From Deefgea rivuli DSM 18356 (GTDB taxonomy: Bacteria; Pseudomonadota; Gammaproteobacteria; Burkholderiales; Chitinibacteraceae), in assembly GCF_000620145.1 (NCBI RefSeq), contig NZ_KK211083.1, positions 62,001 to 126,000 of the forward strand: a DNA stretch of 64,000 bases, read 5' to 3'. The notes beneath the pieces were generated by a model. It was not told where the DNA came from and made no database searches. It saw nothing but the letters and a program-made list of their open reading frames with translations. The position numbers were made by a program, and so were the translations under genes. This document shows positions 40,667 to 48,889 of this stretch, in pieces. Within the stretch, counting starts at the first letter, position 1; every line of letters begins with the position of its first letter.

Positions 40667-43507
40667 ATGCCATTTGATGTTTCTCAACTACTCAGCTCTT
40701 TTGCTGCTGCATTTTCGCAAGAACAACGCCTAATTTCCTTGCAGCTGGGCGATGGTACGATTTGGGCAGAGCAGCTTTTGCCGCAGTCGGTAACGGGGCG
40801 CGAGGGGGTGAATCAGGCGTATCGCTACCAAATCGATTGTCTGTCGCCCGCCAACGACATCGAGTTGAAATCCTTGCTCGGCCTGCCCATTGTGCTGAGC
40901 GTGGCGGACGCCAATGGCGATGCGATTGAGCGTTGCGGCGTCGTGTCGCAAGCGCAGATGCTGGGCGCGGATGGCGGTTTTGCGAAGTATCAATTGATCG
41001 TCGAGCCGCCGTTTGCACTGCTGCGACATCGCCGCACTTCGCGCGTGTTTCAGGATTTATCCGTTCCCGATATTGTCAAACAACTGCTGGGCGAGCATCA
41101 AGCGAATAACTCAGTATTTGCCGCCGTGCAAACGCTGGATTTCAAACTCAGCGGCGAGCATTTACCGCGTTCTTACTGCCTACAATATCGCGAATCTGAT
41201 TACGATTTTCTCGTGCGTTTGATGCATGAAGAAGGCCTCGCTTGGCGCTTTGAACACCTAGCAGCCGATTCTCCGCAAGTGCAATTGGTCGTGTTTGACG
41301 ACGCATTTGCATTGCCCGAAGCTGCCGATTCACAAGTGCGTTTTCATCGAGCCGATGCGACAGAAGAGTCCGATGCGCTGACGCAATGGACGAGCCAACG
41401 CCAAGTCGGCAGCAATCGCGTGTCGCTGGCGAGCTTCGATTACAAAGCCGTTAACACGCAACACAGCGGCGACGACAGCGCGGTTGATCAAGGCGACGGC
41501 GGGCAGCAAATCCAAAGCAGTTTTGAAGATTACGATCCACAAAGCCTCTACTACGCTGGCGACACTGAGCAACTCAGCCGCTACGCGCAGCTGCGCCAAC
41601 AGGCACACGATGGGCAAAAGAAATCTTTCAGCGGCAGTGGCACATTGCGCAGCTTGCAAGCAGGGCAGTGGTTTCGTTTGGAAGACCATCCCGCGCATGA
41701 GTGGGATAGCGCAGAAGCGCGTGAATTTGCGATTACCGAGCTGAACTTTGTTGCGAATAACAATCTGCCGCATGATTTAGCGCAGCAACTGATGCAAGTT
41801 GCACCAAGTCTACTCGTAGGAGCGGGCTCGCCCGCGAATGCACTGTTTGTAAATAGCGCCGCCGTTAACGCCAATAATACACTTGCCCCGTATCAAGCTG
41901 AATTCACCGCACAGCGCCGTGGCCAGCCCATTACCCCTGCTTTTGCTTTAAATGAAGCCGACGCACTCGCCAAACCCAAATCACGCGGCGTACAAACGGC
42001 GACCGTTGTTGGCGCGGCAGGTGAAAACGAAGTCCACACCGACGAACTCGGCCGCATCAAAGTGCAGTTTCACTGGCAACGCCAAAGCGAACATGCCAGC
42101 TTCGGCGCAAATCTTGACGATAAATCTTCCTGCTGGATTCGCGTCGCTTACCCAAGCGCTGGCGCAGGCTGGGGTCATCAATTCATTCCGCGCGTTGGCC
42201 AAGAAGTACTGGTCGACTTTATCGAAGGCGATATCGACCGCCCGATTGTGACGGGCGTTGTCTACAACGGCAGCCACCCGACGCCAACGTTTAGCGGCGC
42301 AGGCGCGCTGCCAGCGAACAAAGCGCTGTCGGGCATCAAAACCAAAGAGCACGCGGGCGGCCAATATGGCGAATTGCTGTTTGACGACAGCACTGGCCAA
42401 GTTCGCACCAAACTCAGTAGCGAACACGCAAAAACTCAGCTCAACCTCGGCTACTTAATTCACCCGCGCGCCAATGGCAAAGGCGATCCACGCGGTGAAG
42501 GATTCGAGCTACGCACCGACCAACAAGGCGCAATCCGCGCTGGCAAAGGCTTGCTACTGACGACTGAAGCCAAAAGCGGCGCCAGCGGTAATCAGCTCGA
42601 CCGCAGCCCAGTCAACAGCCAACTCGAAGCCGCATTTGAATTAGCAAACAGCCTCGGTGAAGTCGCGACCAAGCAGCTCGCCGACAGCATCGAAACGGGT
42701 GACAAAGATCAAACGATCAAGCCAGATAATTCAAACGGTGAGAAGACCGGCCATGGGCATTTATTTCATCACGTTCACGCCACAAAAAGCTGGAGCGCGG
42801 GCAGTAATACCGACGTCGATGAAAAAACTAAATCTGAAGGTCAAGAAGGCCAGCAACAGCTCCTGCTGATTCACGGCCAAGACGGCCTCGCACTGACCAC
42901 GCCAAATAGCCTGACTCAAACCTCAGGCACAAACCTCGACCACGTCGCACAGCGCGACAGCAACCAAACCACCGGCCGCCGCTGGATTCACAACGTCGGG
43001 CAGCACATCAGCCTGTTTGTGAGCGGCACCAAAGACAAGATTGCGATGAAGCTGATTGCTGCGAAGGGCAAGGTACAGATGCAAGCGCAAAGCGACGACA
43101 TCGAAATCACCGCAGATAAAAACGTCAAAATCACGGCATGTAAAGAGAAAGTAGAAATTGTTGCTGGTGATGAAATTTTACTCGCTTGTGGTGGTGGATA
43201 TATTCGGTTGAAAGGCGGCAATATTGAAATTCATTGCCCAGGTGAGGTGAGTGTGAAGGGGGAAAATCATTTACTAAGTGGCGGAGCGAGGATTACTAGA
43301 CCAATTGGATTACCAATCCTACCTGAATTTGATGAGTGTTTAGTATTTGTGGATGAAATAACGAAACTACCGAAGGTTGGGGTTCCTTACGAGATTCATT
43401 TAGAGACAGGAACTATTTATAAGGGCACGACAAACGCACAAGGCGAAACTGAGCGAATTGTAACAGTCAAACCACTAAAAGTACTGAAAGCAATTTTGAT
43501 GGAGTGA
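40667..43507 (+). CDS. vgrG: T6SS spike protein VgrG with transthyretin-like C-terminal extension
   Basis: A 946-residue trimeric spike. The gp27-like part runs to about 380, the gp5 OB-fold with VHTDELGRIKVQFHWQR near 450, then CWIRVAYPSAGAGWGHQFIPRVGQEVLVDFIEGDIDRPIVTG-type needle start. A DUF2345 region follows. It is almost identical to the second VgrG (50749) up to DKNVK(I/L)TA near residue 825, then unrelated. The last 50 residues (VDEITKLPKVGVPYEIHLETG...GTTNAQGETERI) resemble a transthyretin-like fold, a known cargo-binding domain. The start ATG at 40667 has no clear ribosome site. The sequence becomes AT-rich from about 43130. Confidence 0.95.
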   Translation: MPFDVSQLLSSFAAAFSQEQRLISLQLGDGTIWAEQLLPQSVTGREGVNQAYRYQIDCLSPANDIELKSLLGLPIVLSVADANGDAIERCGVVSQAQMLGADGGFAKYQLIVEPPFALLRHRRTSRVFQDLSVPDIVKQLLGEHQANNSVFAAVQTLDFKLSGEHLPRSYCLQYRESDYDFLVRLMHEEGLAWRFEHLAADSPQVQLVVFDDAFALPEAADSQVRFHRADATEESDALTQWTSQRQVGSNRVSLASFDYKAVNTQHSGDDSAVDQGDGGQQIQSSFEDYDPQSLYYAGDTEQLSRYAQLRQQAHDGQKKSFSGSGTLRSLQAGQWFRLEDHPAHEWDSAEAREFAITELNFVANNNLPHDLAQQLMQVAPSLLVGAGSPANALFVNSAAVNANNTLAPYQAEFTAQRRGQPITPAFALNEADALAKPKSRGVQTATVVGAAGENEVHTDELGRIKVQFHWQRQSEHASFGANLDDKSSCWIRVAYPSAGAGWGHQFIPRVGQEVLVDFIEGDIDRPIVTGVVYNGSHPTPTFSGAGALPANKALSGIKTKEHAGGQYGELLFDDSTGQVRTKLSSEHAKTQLNLGYLIHPRANGKGDPRGEGFELRTDQQGAIRAGKGLLLTTEAKSGASGNQLDRSPVNSQLEAAFELANSLGEVATKQLADSIETGDKDQTIKPDNSNGEKTGHGHLFHHVHATKSWSAGSNTDVDEKTKSEGQEGQQQLLLIHGQDGLALTTPNSLTQTSGTNLDHVAQRDSNQTTGRRWIHNVGQHISLFVSGTKDKIAMKLIAAKGKVQMQAQSDDIEITADKNVKITACKEKVEIVAGDEILLACGGGYIRLKGGNIEIHCPGEVSVKGENHLLSGGARITRPIGLPILPEFDECLVFVDEITKLPKVGVPYEIHLETGTIYKGTTNAQGETERIVTVKPLKVLKAILME
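41816..41838. repeat. REP-like palindrome inside vgrG1
   Basis: GTAGGAGCGGGCTCGCCCGCGAA, with core GCGGGC-TC-GCCCGC, matches the well-known Pseudomonas-type REP motif but lies in a coding frame, encoding VGAGSPAN. The second vgrG has the same 23 bases at 51910. Confidence 0.8.
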
Positions 43508-43512
43508 TTGCT

Positions 43513-44508
43513 ATGAAAGAAAATAATGAAAGTAAAACAAGTATTAATCTTACTAATGAAAAAATTATAACTAATGAGAAAGAAGTTTCTTCATCGAAAG
43601 TAATTATACCAGTCGCTGCTGATTGTGGCTGCAACCTTGGTGCTATCTTCTCATGTGTTAAATATGTGAGTGAGTACGGGCCAATGTATGAAGGAGTCTT
43701 GCCAATTGAGCAATATCAAGGATGGGATCAGGATATTATTGATGGATATGTAGATGCTAATGGGAAAAAGGTAATTTGCATCATGTCCGCGAATGAAGGT
43801 AATTTAGATTCTGTACAGGCATATGATAGTGAAGCACTAACTGCAGGAGCTATGCAAAAAACGATTAATTCTAATGGCCAAGGGCAGTTTCCTGCATTAG
43901 TTGCAAAATTTAGAGACGCAGAATTTGCTTTATATGAGGCATTATTTGTAAATTGTGGCTGGACAGTTGAAGGTAAAAGCAATACTGAAGCAATAATGTA
44001 CTACTCAGACAAAGATATCACTAAAGGTGATAATAAAACATCTATCGATTTAAAAAATATATTACGAGATGATTCTATTTTTAACAAGACTAATCATAAG
44101 AAAAAAGACAAGTATTCATCTAAACCCTTGGCTGTAATAGTTAGAGCTATAAAGCATGAGAGGTTTGTGCGATTTCAAGTGCGGGATTTTATTAATCAAT
44201 TAAATCTTGTTTTGAAGTTGAAGATAAAAATAGGTGGGAAGAAATTTTTGATAGGAGATCTAGTTAAGTCAAATTTAGGCCAAGCTACTGTTGTAGATCA
44301 ATATGTGAATCGCCCCGCTTATGTTTCTACTGATTTACAATCTGCGATTGAAGAATATATTTCTTTAAAGAAAATTGTAGACAAAGATCCATTTCTAATG
44401 GGTGAGTATAACGAAGACTACGAAAGTGGATTTATTGAGATATATGGCAATAAGCGGCGCGGTACTGATATGGTTAAGAGATTTAATAAGATGAAGAATA
44501 AGGTTTGA
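43513..44508 (+). CDS. Predicted T6SS effector, muramidase-like (AT-rich)
   Basis: A 331-residue protein starting at the ATG at 43513 behind GGAG, 5 bases after vgrG1. The first 45 residues are a polar tail, then a domain with SANEGNLDSVQAYDSEALTAGAMQKTINSNGQGQ near residues 93-125. This has the look of a lysozyme-like site, with Glu in EGNLDS and a conserved YDSEALTAGAMQ, as in phage- and T6SS-linked muramidase families. The C-terminal half has a basic helical region and ends GNKRRGTDMVKRFNKM. Base composition is clearly AT-rich. The enzyme class is inference from pattern. It is followed by three small exported proteins, one LprI-like, which fits. Confidence 0.65.
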   Translation: MKENNESKTSINLTNEKIITNEKEVSSSKVIIPVAADCGCNLGAIFSCVKYVSEYGPMYEGVLPIEQYQGWDQDIIDGYVDANGKKVICIMSANEGNLDSVQAYDSEALTAGAMQKTINSNGQGQFPALVAKFRDAEFALYEALFVNCGWTVEGKSNTEAIMYYSDKDITKGDNKTSIDLKNILRDDSIFNKTNHKKKDKYSSKPLAVIVRAIKHERFVRFQVRDFINQLNLVLKLKIKIGGKKFLIGDLVKSNLGQATVVDQYVNRPAYVSTDLQSAIEEYISLKKIVDKDPFLMGEYNEDYESGFIEIYGNKRRGTDMVKRFNKMKNKV

Positions 44509-44512
44509 TTAT

Positions 44513-44998
44513 ATGAGGGTAATTTATTTTTCTGTAATGATGGCTGCATTTTTTTCTACAAATGTATATTGCCTCGATAGAGGGATATATTTTGGAAAAG
44601 AAAATTTGAATTTCAGACTTTCGAAGCTAGTAGGGCGTACTTACGATAGAAAAATTTATATTGATTTAGAATCAAAGAAGTCGGACGTATTAAAACGTAA
44701 GTTTGATAATTACAATGTGGAAACGTTGCCAAGTGAATTAGAGGCGCAAGATAATGAAATTGTCTATATCGGAATTTCTAATTATGGGGTTGCAGAGTCT
44801 GCAGGAAAAAAGTGGCTGCATGATAATGCATATTGTATTTTTTTAGATAGAAAAACAGGGGCGTTGCTTTATCAAGCAGAGCCTCAAAAATGCTTAGGTG
44901 AATGGGTAGATAGTTTGCATTGGAAAGATAGTCTAGGAGTAGTAATAGACTTTACGAAAGTGGATCGTTCATTTTGGTATGGTGAGATTAAAAAGTAG
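44513..44998 (+). CDS. Small exported protein, candidate immunity protein
   Basis: A 161-residue protein with a signal peptide (MRVIYFSVMMAAFFSTNVYC) and a mature domain of about 140 residues with two later Cys (DNAYCIFLD, AEPQKCLGEW), which could form a disulfide. It begins 4 bases after the effector stop, so the two are probably cotranslated. Position, size and periplasmic location are those of T6SS immunity proteins. No family is recognised. AT-rich, like the effector. Confidence 0.6.
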   Translation: MRVIYFSVMMAAFFSTNVYCLDRGIYFGKENLNFRLSKLVGRTYDRKIYIDLESKKSDVLKRKFDNYNVETLPSELEAQDNEIVYIGISNYGVAESAGKKWLHDNAYCIFLDRKTGALLYQAEPQKCLGEWVDSLHWKDSLGVVIDFTKVDRSFWYGEIKK

Positions 44999-45116
44999 TA
45001 GTAATGTGATTTGAATGATTGAAAATTAAGTGGTTTTATTAATCTGAATGATAAATTGAGTATATGATCGATAGATTTTATTTGAGTGTATTAGAGTTGT
45101 ACTGTGAGTAAACAAA

Positions 45117-45665
45117 ATGACGCAGAAAATACTGCAACGGTTTATTTTTTTATTGCTTGTTGTGCATTTTCCTATGGTAATTGCAATCAGTAAAAACTGG
45201 ACTGATGAATTTGGTGATTATAAAGTCAATTATTTATTGGAGACGAAAGGGACGGAAGGCGCTGATTTATCACTGATAGTTACCGGGGTTCTTTCGGATA
45301 ATAAAATTTGGGAGCTCCGTGATTTTGTAAGAAATTGTGAGGAAGATCCTGTTTTGGAGGTTATTAAGAATTCAAGAATGCTTGCTATTGATCCAAAAAG
45401 TGGGGCGCAGGTTTATTACATCGCTTATCGGGTTGGATGTGTTGGTGGCATTGATCCGCTAAATATTAAATATTTTGCTTATGTTGGTGGACAGAAAAAT
45501 TCATTGCGTGGAGAAGAGACCATTATTTGTGATGGTAGCTCGTTTGGTGGAGAGAAAGGGCCAGTCCCTGATGCTACCCTTAAAAGCAATCCTGATATGC
45601 TTAAAGCAATGCTAAAAAAATGGAAAGCATTTTCTATTCGAAAGTGTGGCTTGAATAATAATTAA
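45117..45665 (+). CDS. Small exported protein, unknown, T6SS effector island
   Basis: A 182-residue protein with an N-terminal hydrophobic signal (FIFLLLVVHFPMVIA). The mature part has four Cys (NCEEDP, YRVGCVGG, IICDGSS, IRKCGLNN), consistent with periplasmic disulfides. Features include SRMLAIDPKSGAQVYYIAYRVG. I recognise no family. It lies in the same AT-rich island, 118 bases after the previous gene. A second immunity protein, or a structural partner, is possible. Confidence 0.55.
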   Translation: MTQKILQRFIFLLLVVHFPMVIAISKNWTDEFGDYKVNYLLETKGTEGADLSLIVTGVLSDNKIWELRDFVRNCEEDPVLEVIKNSRMLAIDPKSGAQVYYIAYRVGCVGGIDPLNIKYFAYVGGQKNSLRGEETIICDGSSFGGEKGPVPDATLKSNPDMLKAMLKKWKAFSIRKCGLNNN

Positions 45666-45689
45666 TTGTACTTAATTAAGGTGCTGATC

Positions 45690-46061
45690 ATGAAGTCATT
45701 GTGTTTTTCTGTATTCTTGTTGTTCTCTGCAACCGCATTCGCTAACTCAGCCTGTGACAAACCAAAAAATGATTTTGATAGTTTGTATTGTTTAAGCAAG
45801 GTTTATCAAGAAGCAGATAAAGAGCTAAATGATAATTTCAAAATGCTAGCAGGGAAATTAGATGTCGATGGCAAAAAATCGCTTAAATCGGGTCAGTTAG
45901 CGTGGATGAAAGATCGCAATTCACGTTGTTCAGAAGCGCGTGGTAGTAGTTTCTTGGTTGATTTGGATTGTGCATCATCGACAACGATTAAACGCAGTCA
46001 ATTTTTGCAAGATCGTTTGCGTGAATGTAATAGCTCGGGTTGTCAGAACAGCAAATTGTAA
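45690..46061 (+). CDS. LprI-type (lysozyme inhibitor family) exported protein
   Basis: A 123-residue protein starting at the ATG at 45690 (MKSLCFSVFLLFSATAFANS), a clean signal peptide; the upstream frame from 45666 is not preceded by a ribosome site. The mature sequence has CDKPKNDFDSLYCLSKVYQEADKELNDNF followed by GQLAWMKDRNSRCSEA, the DUF1311/LprI arrangement, with a late Cys pair. LprI proteins inhibit lysozyme in mycobacteria and relatives. Beside a muramidase-like effector it is a natural immunity candidate. GC content is a little higher than in the island. Confidence 0.8.
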   Translation: MKSLCFSVFLLFSATAFANSACDKPKNDFDSLYCLSKVYQEADKELNDNFKMLAGKLDVDGKKSLKSGQLAWMKDRNSRCSEARGSSFLVDLDCASSTTIKRSQFLQDRLRECNSSGCQNSKL

Positions 46062-46116
46062 TTTTTATGTTTATCGCCATTGGGCGATCTAATCAATACA
46101 TTGGATTAAACAACGC

Positions 46117-48756
46117 ATGTCCACTCCCCTCAAAGCCTTAATCTCCCGCCTTACCCCTACTGCGCGTCGTGCTGTTGAAGAGGCGGCGAGTCGTGCGCTT
46201 TCGCGTACTCATTTTGAAATTGAAATCGAGCACGTTTTGCTGGCGATTTTGGCGCAGGACGATAACGCTGGGGTGGCGGCGATGCATGCCTTGGGTTTGA
46301 GTTTGGATCGCCTGGATCGCGAGCTTGAATCGGCGTTGGCGCAGTTTCGCACTGGCAATACGCGCAATCCGGTGCTGTCGAGCTGGCTGCCCAAATGGCT
46401 AGAAAAAGCCTGGCTGATGGCGAGCACTGAGTTTGGTCAGGATAGTGTGTCTACGCTCGATCTGTTGTTGGCGTTGGTGCGCGATGATGCGCTGCGCGCC
46501 ACGGTGCAAGGGCATTTGACCAGCTTTGTGAAAATGGACGCTCAACGCGCAATTAGTGGGTATGTTGCGCTACGCCAACATGGTGGAGAGCTAGCGAGTA
46601 ATACATCTGAAATCGCATTGGATGATACGCAGAGTGATAGTACGATCAATCCAGCGACGGTACGCAAAGGCTGCCCCGGGCTGGATAAATACACGATCGA
46701 TCTCACCGCGCAGGCCAAAGCGGGCAAGATTGATCCGGTCTTGGGCCGTGAAGCTGAAATCCGCCAAATGATCGATATTTTGCAGCGTCGTCGGCAAAAC
46801 AATCCGATTTTGACGGGTGAGCCGGGCGTGGGTAAAACCGCCGTGGTGGAAGGCTTGGCGCTCAAAATTATTAGTGGCGAAGTGCCGCCGGTATTGCATG
46901 GCGTGACGCTACGCACCTTGGATTTGGGCTTGTTGCAGGCGGGCGCGAGTGTGAAAGGCGAGTTTGAAAATCGTCTGCGCCAAGTTATTGACGAAGTCAA
47001 AGCCAGCCCTGTGCCGATTATTTTGTTTATCGACGAAGCGCATACCTTGATTGGTGCAGGCGGTGCAGCGGGGCAAAATGATGCAGCCAATTTGCTCAAA
47101 CCTGCGCTGGCACGCGGCGAATTACGCACCATTGCGGCGACGACGTGGGCTGAGTATAAAAAATATTTTGAAAAAGACGCTGCACTGGCGCGGCGTTTCC
47201 AAGTGGTTAAAGTCGATGAGCCTGCGCCAGAAATCGCCGTGCAAATGGTGCGCGGCCTGACGGGCGCGATGGCCAAGCATCATGATGTGGTGATTGTGAA
47301 TGAGGCGGTGGTGGCGGCAGTGAATTTGTCGAGCCGCTATATTATTGGCCGCCAATTGCCCGATAAAGCGATTAGCGTGCTCGATACCGCTTGCGCGCGC
47401 GTCGCTTTGTCGCGTTCGGGTCGCCCTGCGCCGATTGAAGATGTTGAAGTGTTGATCGCTAATATTGAGCGTGAAGTAAAAGCGCTGCAATCCGAAGAAG
47501 GCAATGCCGAGCGCATTGCTGAACTCACCACGCAGCGGGAAGCTTTGGAGGGTGATTTGCAAACGCTCATCGCCGCTTGGGAAGCACAGCAAGCGGTGAT
47601 CGCCGAGATCGAAGCCTTAAAAGCCGCCGCCGATAATAAGCCCACCGCCAAGGGTAAAAAAATCAGCCCGCTGCAAGCCAAACGCACTGAGTTACGCGAG
47701 CTGCAAAAATTGCAGCCACTGGCGTACGAATGCGTGGATGCCAATGTAATTGCCGATGTGATTTCCGCGTGGACTGGCGTGCCTTTGGGGCGCATGGTCA
47801 GTAATGAATTGGAGCAAGTGCAAAAGCTTGCCGCATTACTTTCTGAGCGCGTGATAGGCCAAGATCACGCTTTGGCGCAAATTGCCGAGCGCGTGCAAAT
47901 CGCCAAGGCCAATCTGGACGACCCAAGCAAGCCCAAAGGCGTGTTTATGCTGGTTGGCCCATCGGGCGTGGGTAAAACCGAAACCGCCTTGGCGCTGGCC
48001 GAATCGCTGTACGGCGGCGAGCGCAATCTGATCACCATCAATATGTCGGAATACCAAGAATCGCACAGCGTATCGGGCTTGAAAGGCTCGCCGCCGGGCT
48101 ATGTGGGTTATGGCGAAGGTGGTGTGTTGACCGAAGCGGTGCGCCGCAAACCGTATTCGGTCGTGTTGCTCGATGAAGTCGAAAAAGCACATCCCGACGT
48201 GCTCGAATTATTCTTCCAAGTGTTTGATAAAGGCATTCTGGAAGACAGCGAAGGCCGCGAAGTCGATTTCAAAAACACCATTATCTTGCTGACGTCGAAT
48301 ACGGGCACTGATTTGGTGATGCGCGCCTGCGATGGCGGCGTGACAGTTGGCGACGAAACCCGCGATCCAACTGCCGATGATTTGATCGAAATCTTGCGTC
48401 CTACGTTGCAAAAAACCTTTAAACCAGCCTTCCTGGGCCGCCTGACGATAGTGCCGTATTTCCCGATTGGCGACGAAGTTTTGCGCCTGATTGTGAAGCT
48501 CAAGCTCGAAAAAATCGCCAAACGTATTCTGCAAAATCACGGCGCAACGTTGGACTTCCCAACTGAGCTGGTGGATCTGATTGCAGATCGTTGCTTGGAT
48601 GTGGATAGCGGCGCGCGCGATGCCGATGCGATTCTGACTCGTTCTGTGTTGGCGAAAATCTCTGCGGATCTATTGGCGCGGATGGCGAGTGGCAAGCCCG
48701 TGAAGAAAATTACGCTTTCGCTGAAGGGCGATGAAATCAAAGTTAAATTGAGCTAA
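46117..48756 (+). CDS. clpV: T6SS sheath-recycling ATPase TssH (ClpV)
   Basis: An 879-residue hexameric AAA+ ATPase. The N-terminal ClpN domain (about 1-150) binds the contracted sheath. D1 has Walker A GEPGVGKTAVVEG and Walker B IILFIDEAHTLIG. A short coiled-coil middle domain (about 420-540) follows, with NKPTAKGKKISPLQ at its end. D2 has GPSGVGKTETALALAESLYGG and YSVVLLDEVEKAHPDV. The ClpV-type D2 loop SVSGLKGSPPGYVGYGEGGVLTEAVRRKP is present. It is typical in length and lies 55 bases after the LprI-like gene, where GC returns to normal. Confidence 0.97.
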   Translation: MSTPLKALISRLTPTARRAVEEAASRALSRTHFEIEIEHVLLAILAQDDNAGVAAMHALGLSLDRLDRELESALAQFRTGNTRNPVLSSWLPKWLEKAWLMASTEFGQDSVSTLDLLLALVRDDALRATVQGHLTSFVKMDAQRAISGYVALRQHGGELASNTSEIALDDTQSDSTINPATVRKGCPGLDKYTIDLTAQAKAGKIDPVLGREAEIRQMIDILQRRRQNNPILTGEPGVGKTAVVEGLALKIISGEVPPVLHGVTLRTLDLGLLQAGASVKGEFENRLRQVIDEVKASPVPIILFIDEAHTLIGAGGAAGQNDAANLLKPALARGELRTIAATTWAEYKKYFEKDAALARRFQVVKVDEPAPEIAVQMVRGLTGAMAKHHDVVIVNEAVVAAVNLSSRYIIGRQLPDKAISVLDTACARVALSRSGRPAPIEDVEVLIANIEREVKALQSEEGNAERIAELTTQREALEGDLQTLIAAWEAQQAVIAEIEALKAAADNKPTAKGKKISPLQAKRTELRELQKLQPLAYECVDANVIADVISAWTGVPLGRMVSNELEQVQKLAALLSERVIGQDHALAQIAERVQIAKANLDDPSKPKGVFMLVGPSGVGKTETALALAESLYGGERNLITINMSEYQESHSVSGLKGSPPGYVGYGEGGVLTEAVRRKPYSVVLLDEVEKAHPDVLELFFQVFDKGILEDSEGREVDFKNTIILLTSNTGTDLVMRACDGGVTVGDETRDPTADDLIEILRPTLQKTFKPAFLGRLTIVPYFPIGDEVLRLIVKLKLEKIAKRILQNHGATLDFPTELVDLIADRCLDVDSGARDADAILTRSVLAKISADLLARMASGKPVKKITLSLKGDEIKVKLS

Positions 48757-48762
48757 ATGCAG

Positions 48763-48867
48763 GCGAAAAAGTTTTGGCCTAAGGCCACCTCGTATGGCGA
48801 GGTATCGAAGCCGAAGCTAGTACGTGAAGTACAGCGAGGCGAGATAAGGAAGCAAGAAAGCTTTTGC
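48763..48867. repeat. Hairpin repeat family 2, long copy
   Basis: Ends GCGAAAAAGTTTT and AAAGCTTTTGC, with a right half GCGAGGCGAGATAAGGAAGCAAGAAAGCTTTTGC that matches 6500-6536. The 105-base copy contains an extra 50 bases with a GTACGTGAAGTAC palindrome. It lies between clpV and the next gene and ends 22 bases before that gene's start. Confidence 0.65.
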
Positions 48868-48889
48868 TTAATGAGATAAGGGAAACACA

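Noticed and set aside
46542-47276. 244-residue minus-strand frame inside clpV
   Set aside because: Shadow of a strongly conserved gene; no start signal and no recognisable domain.
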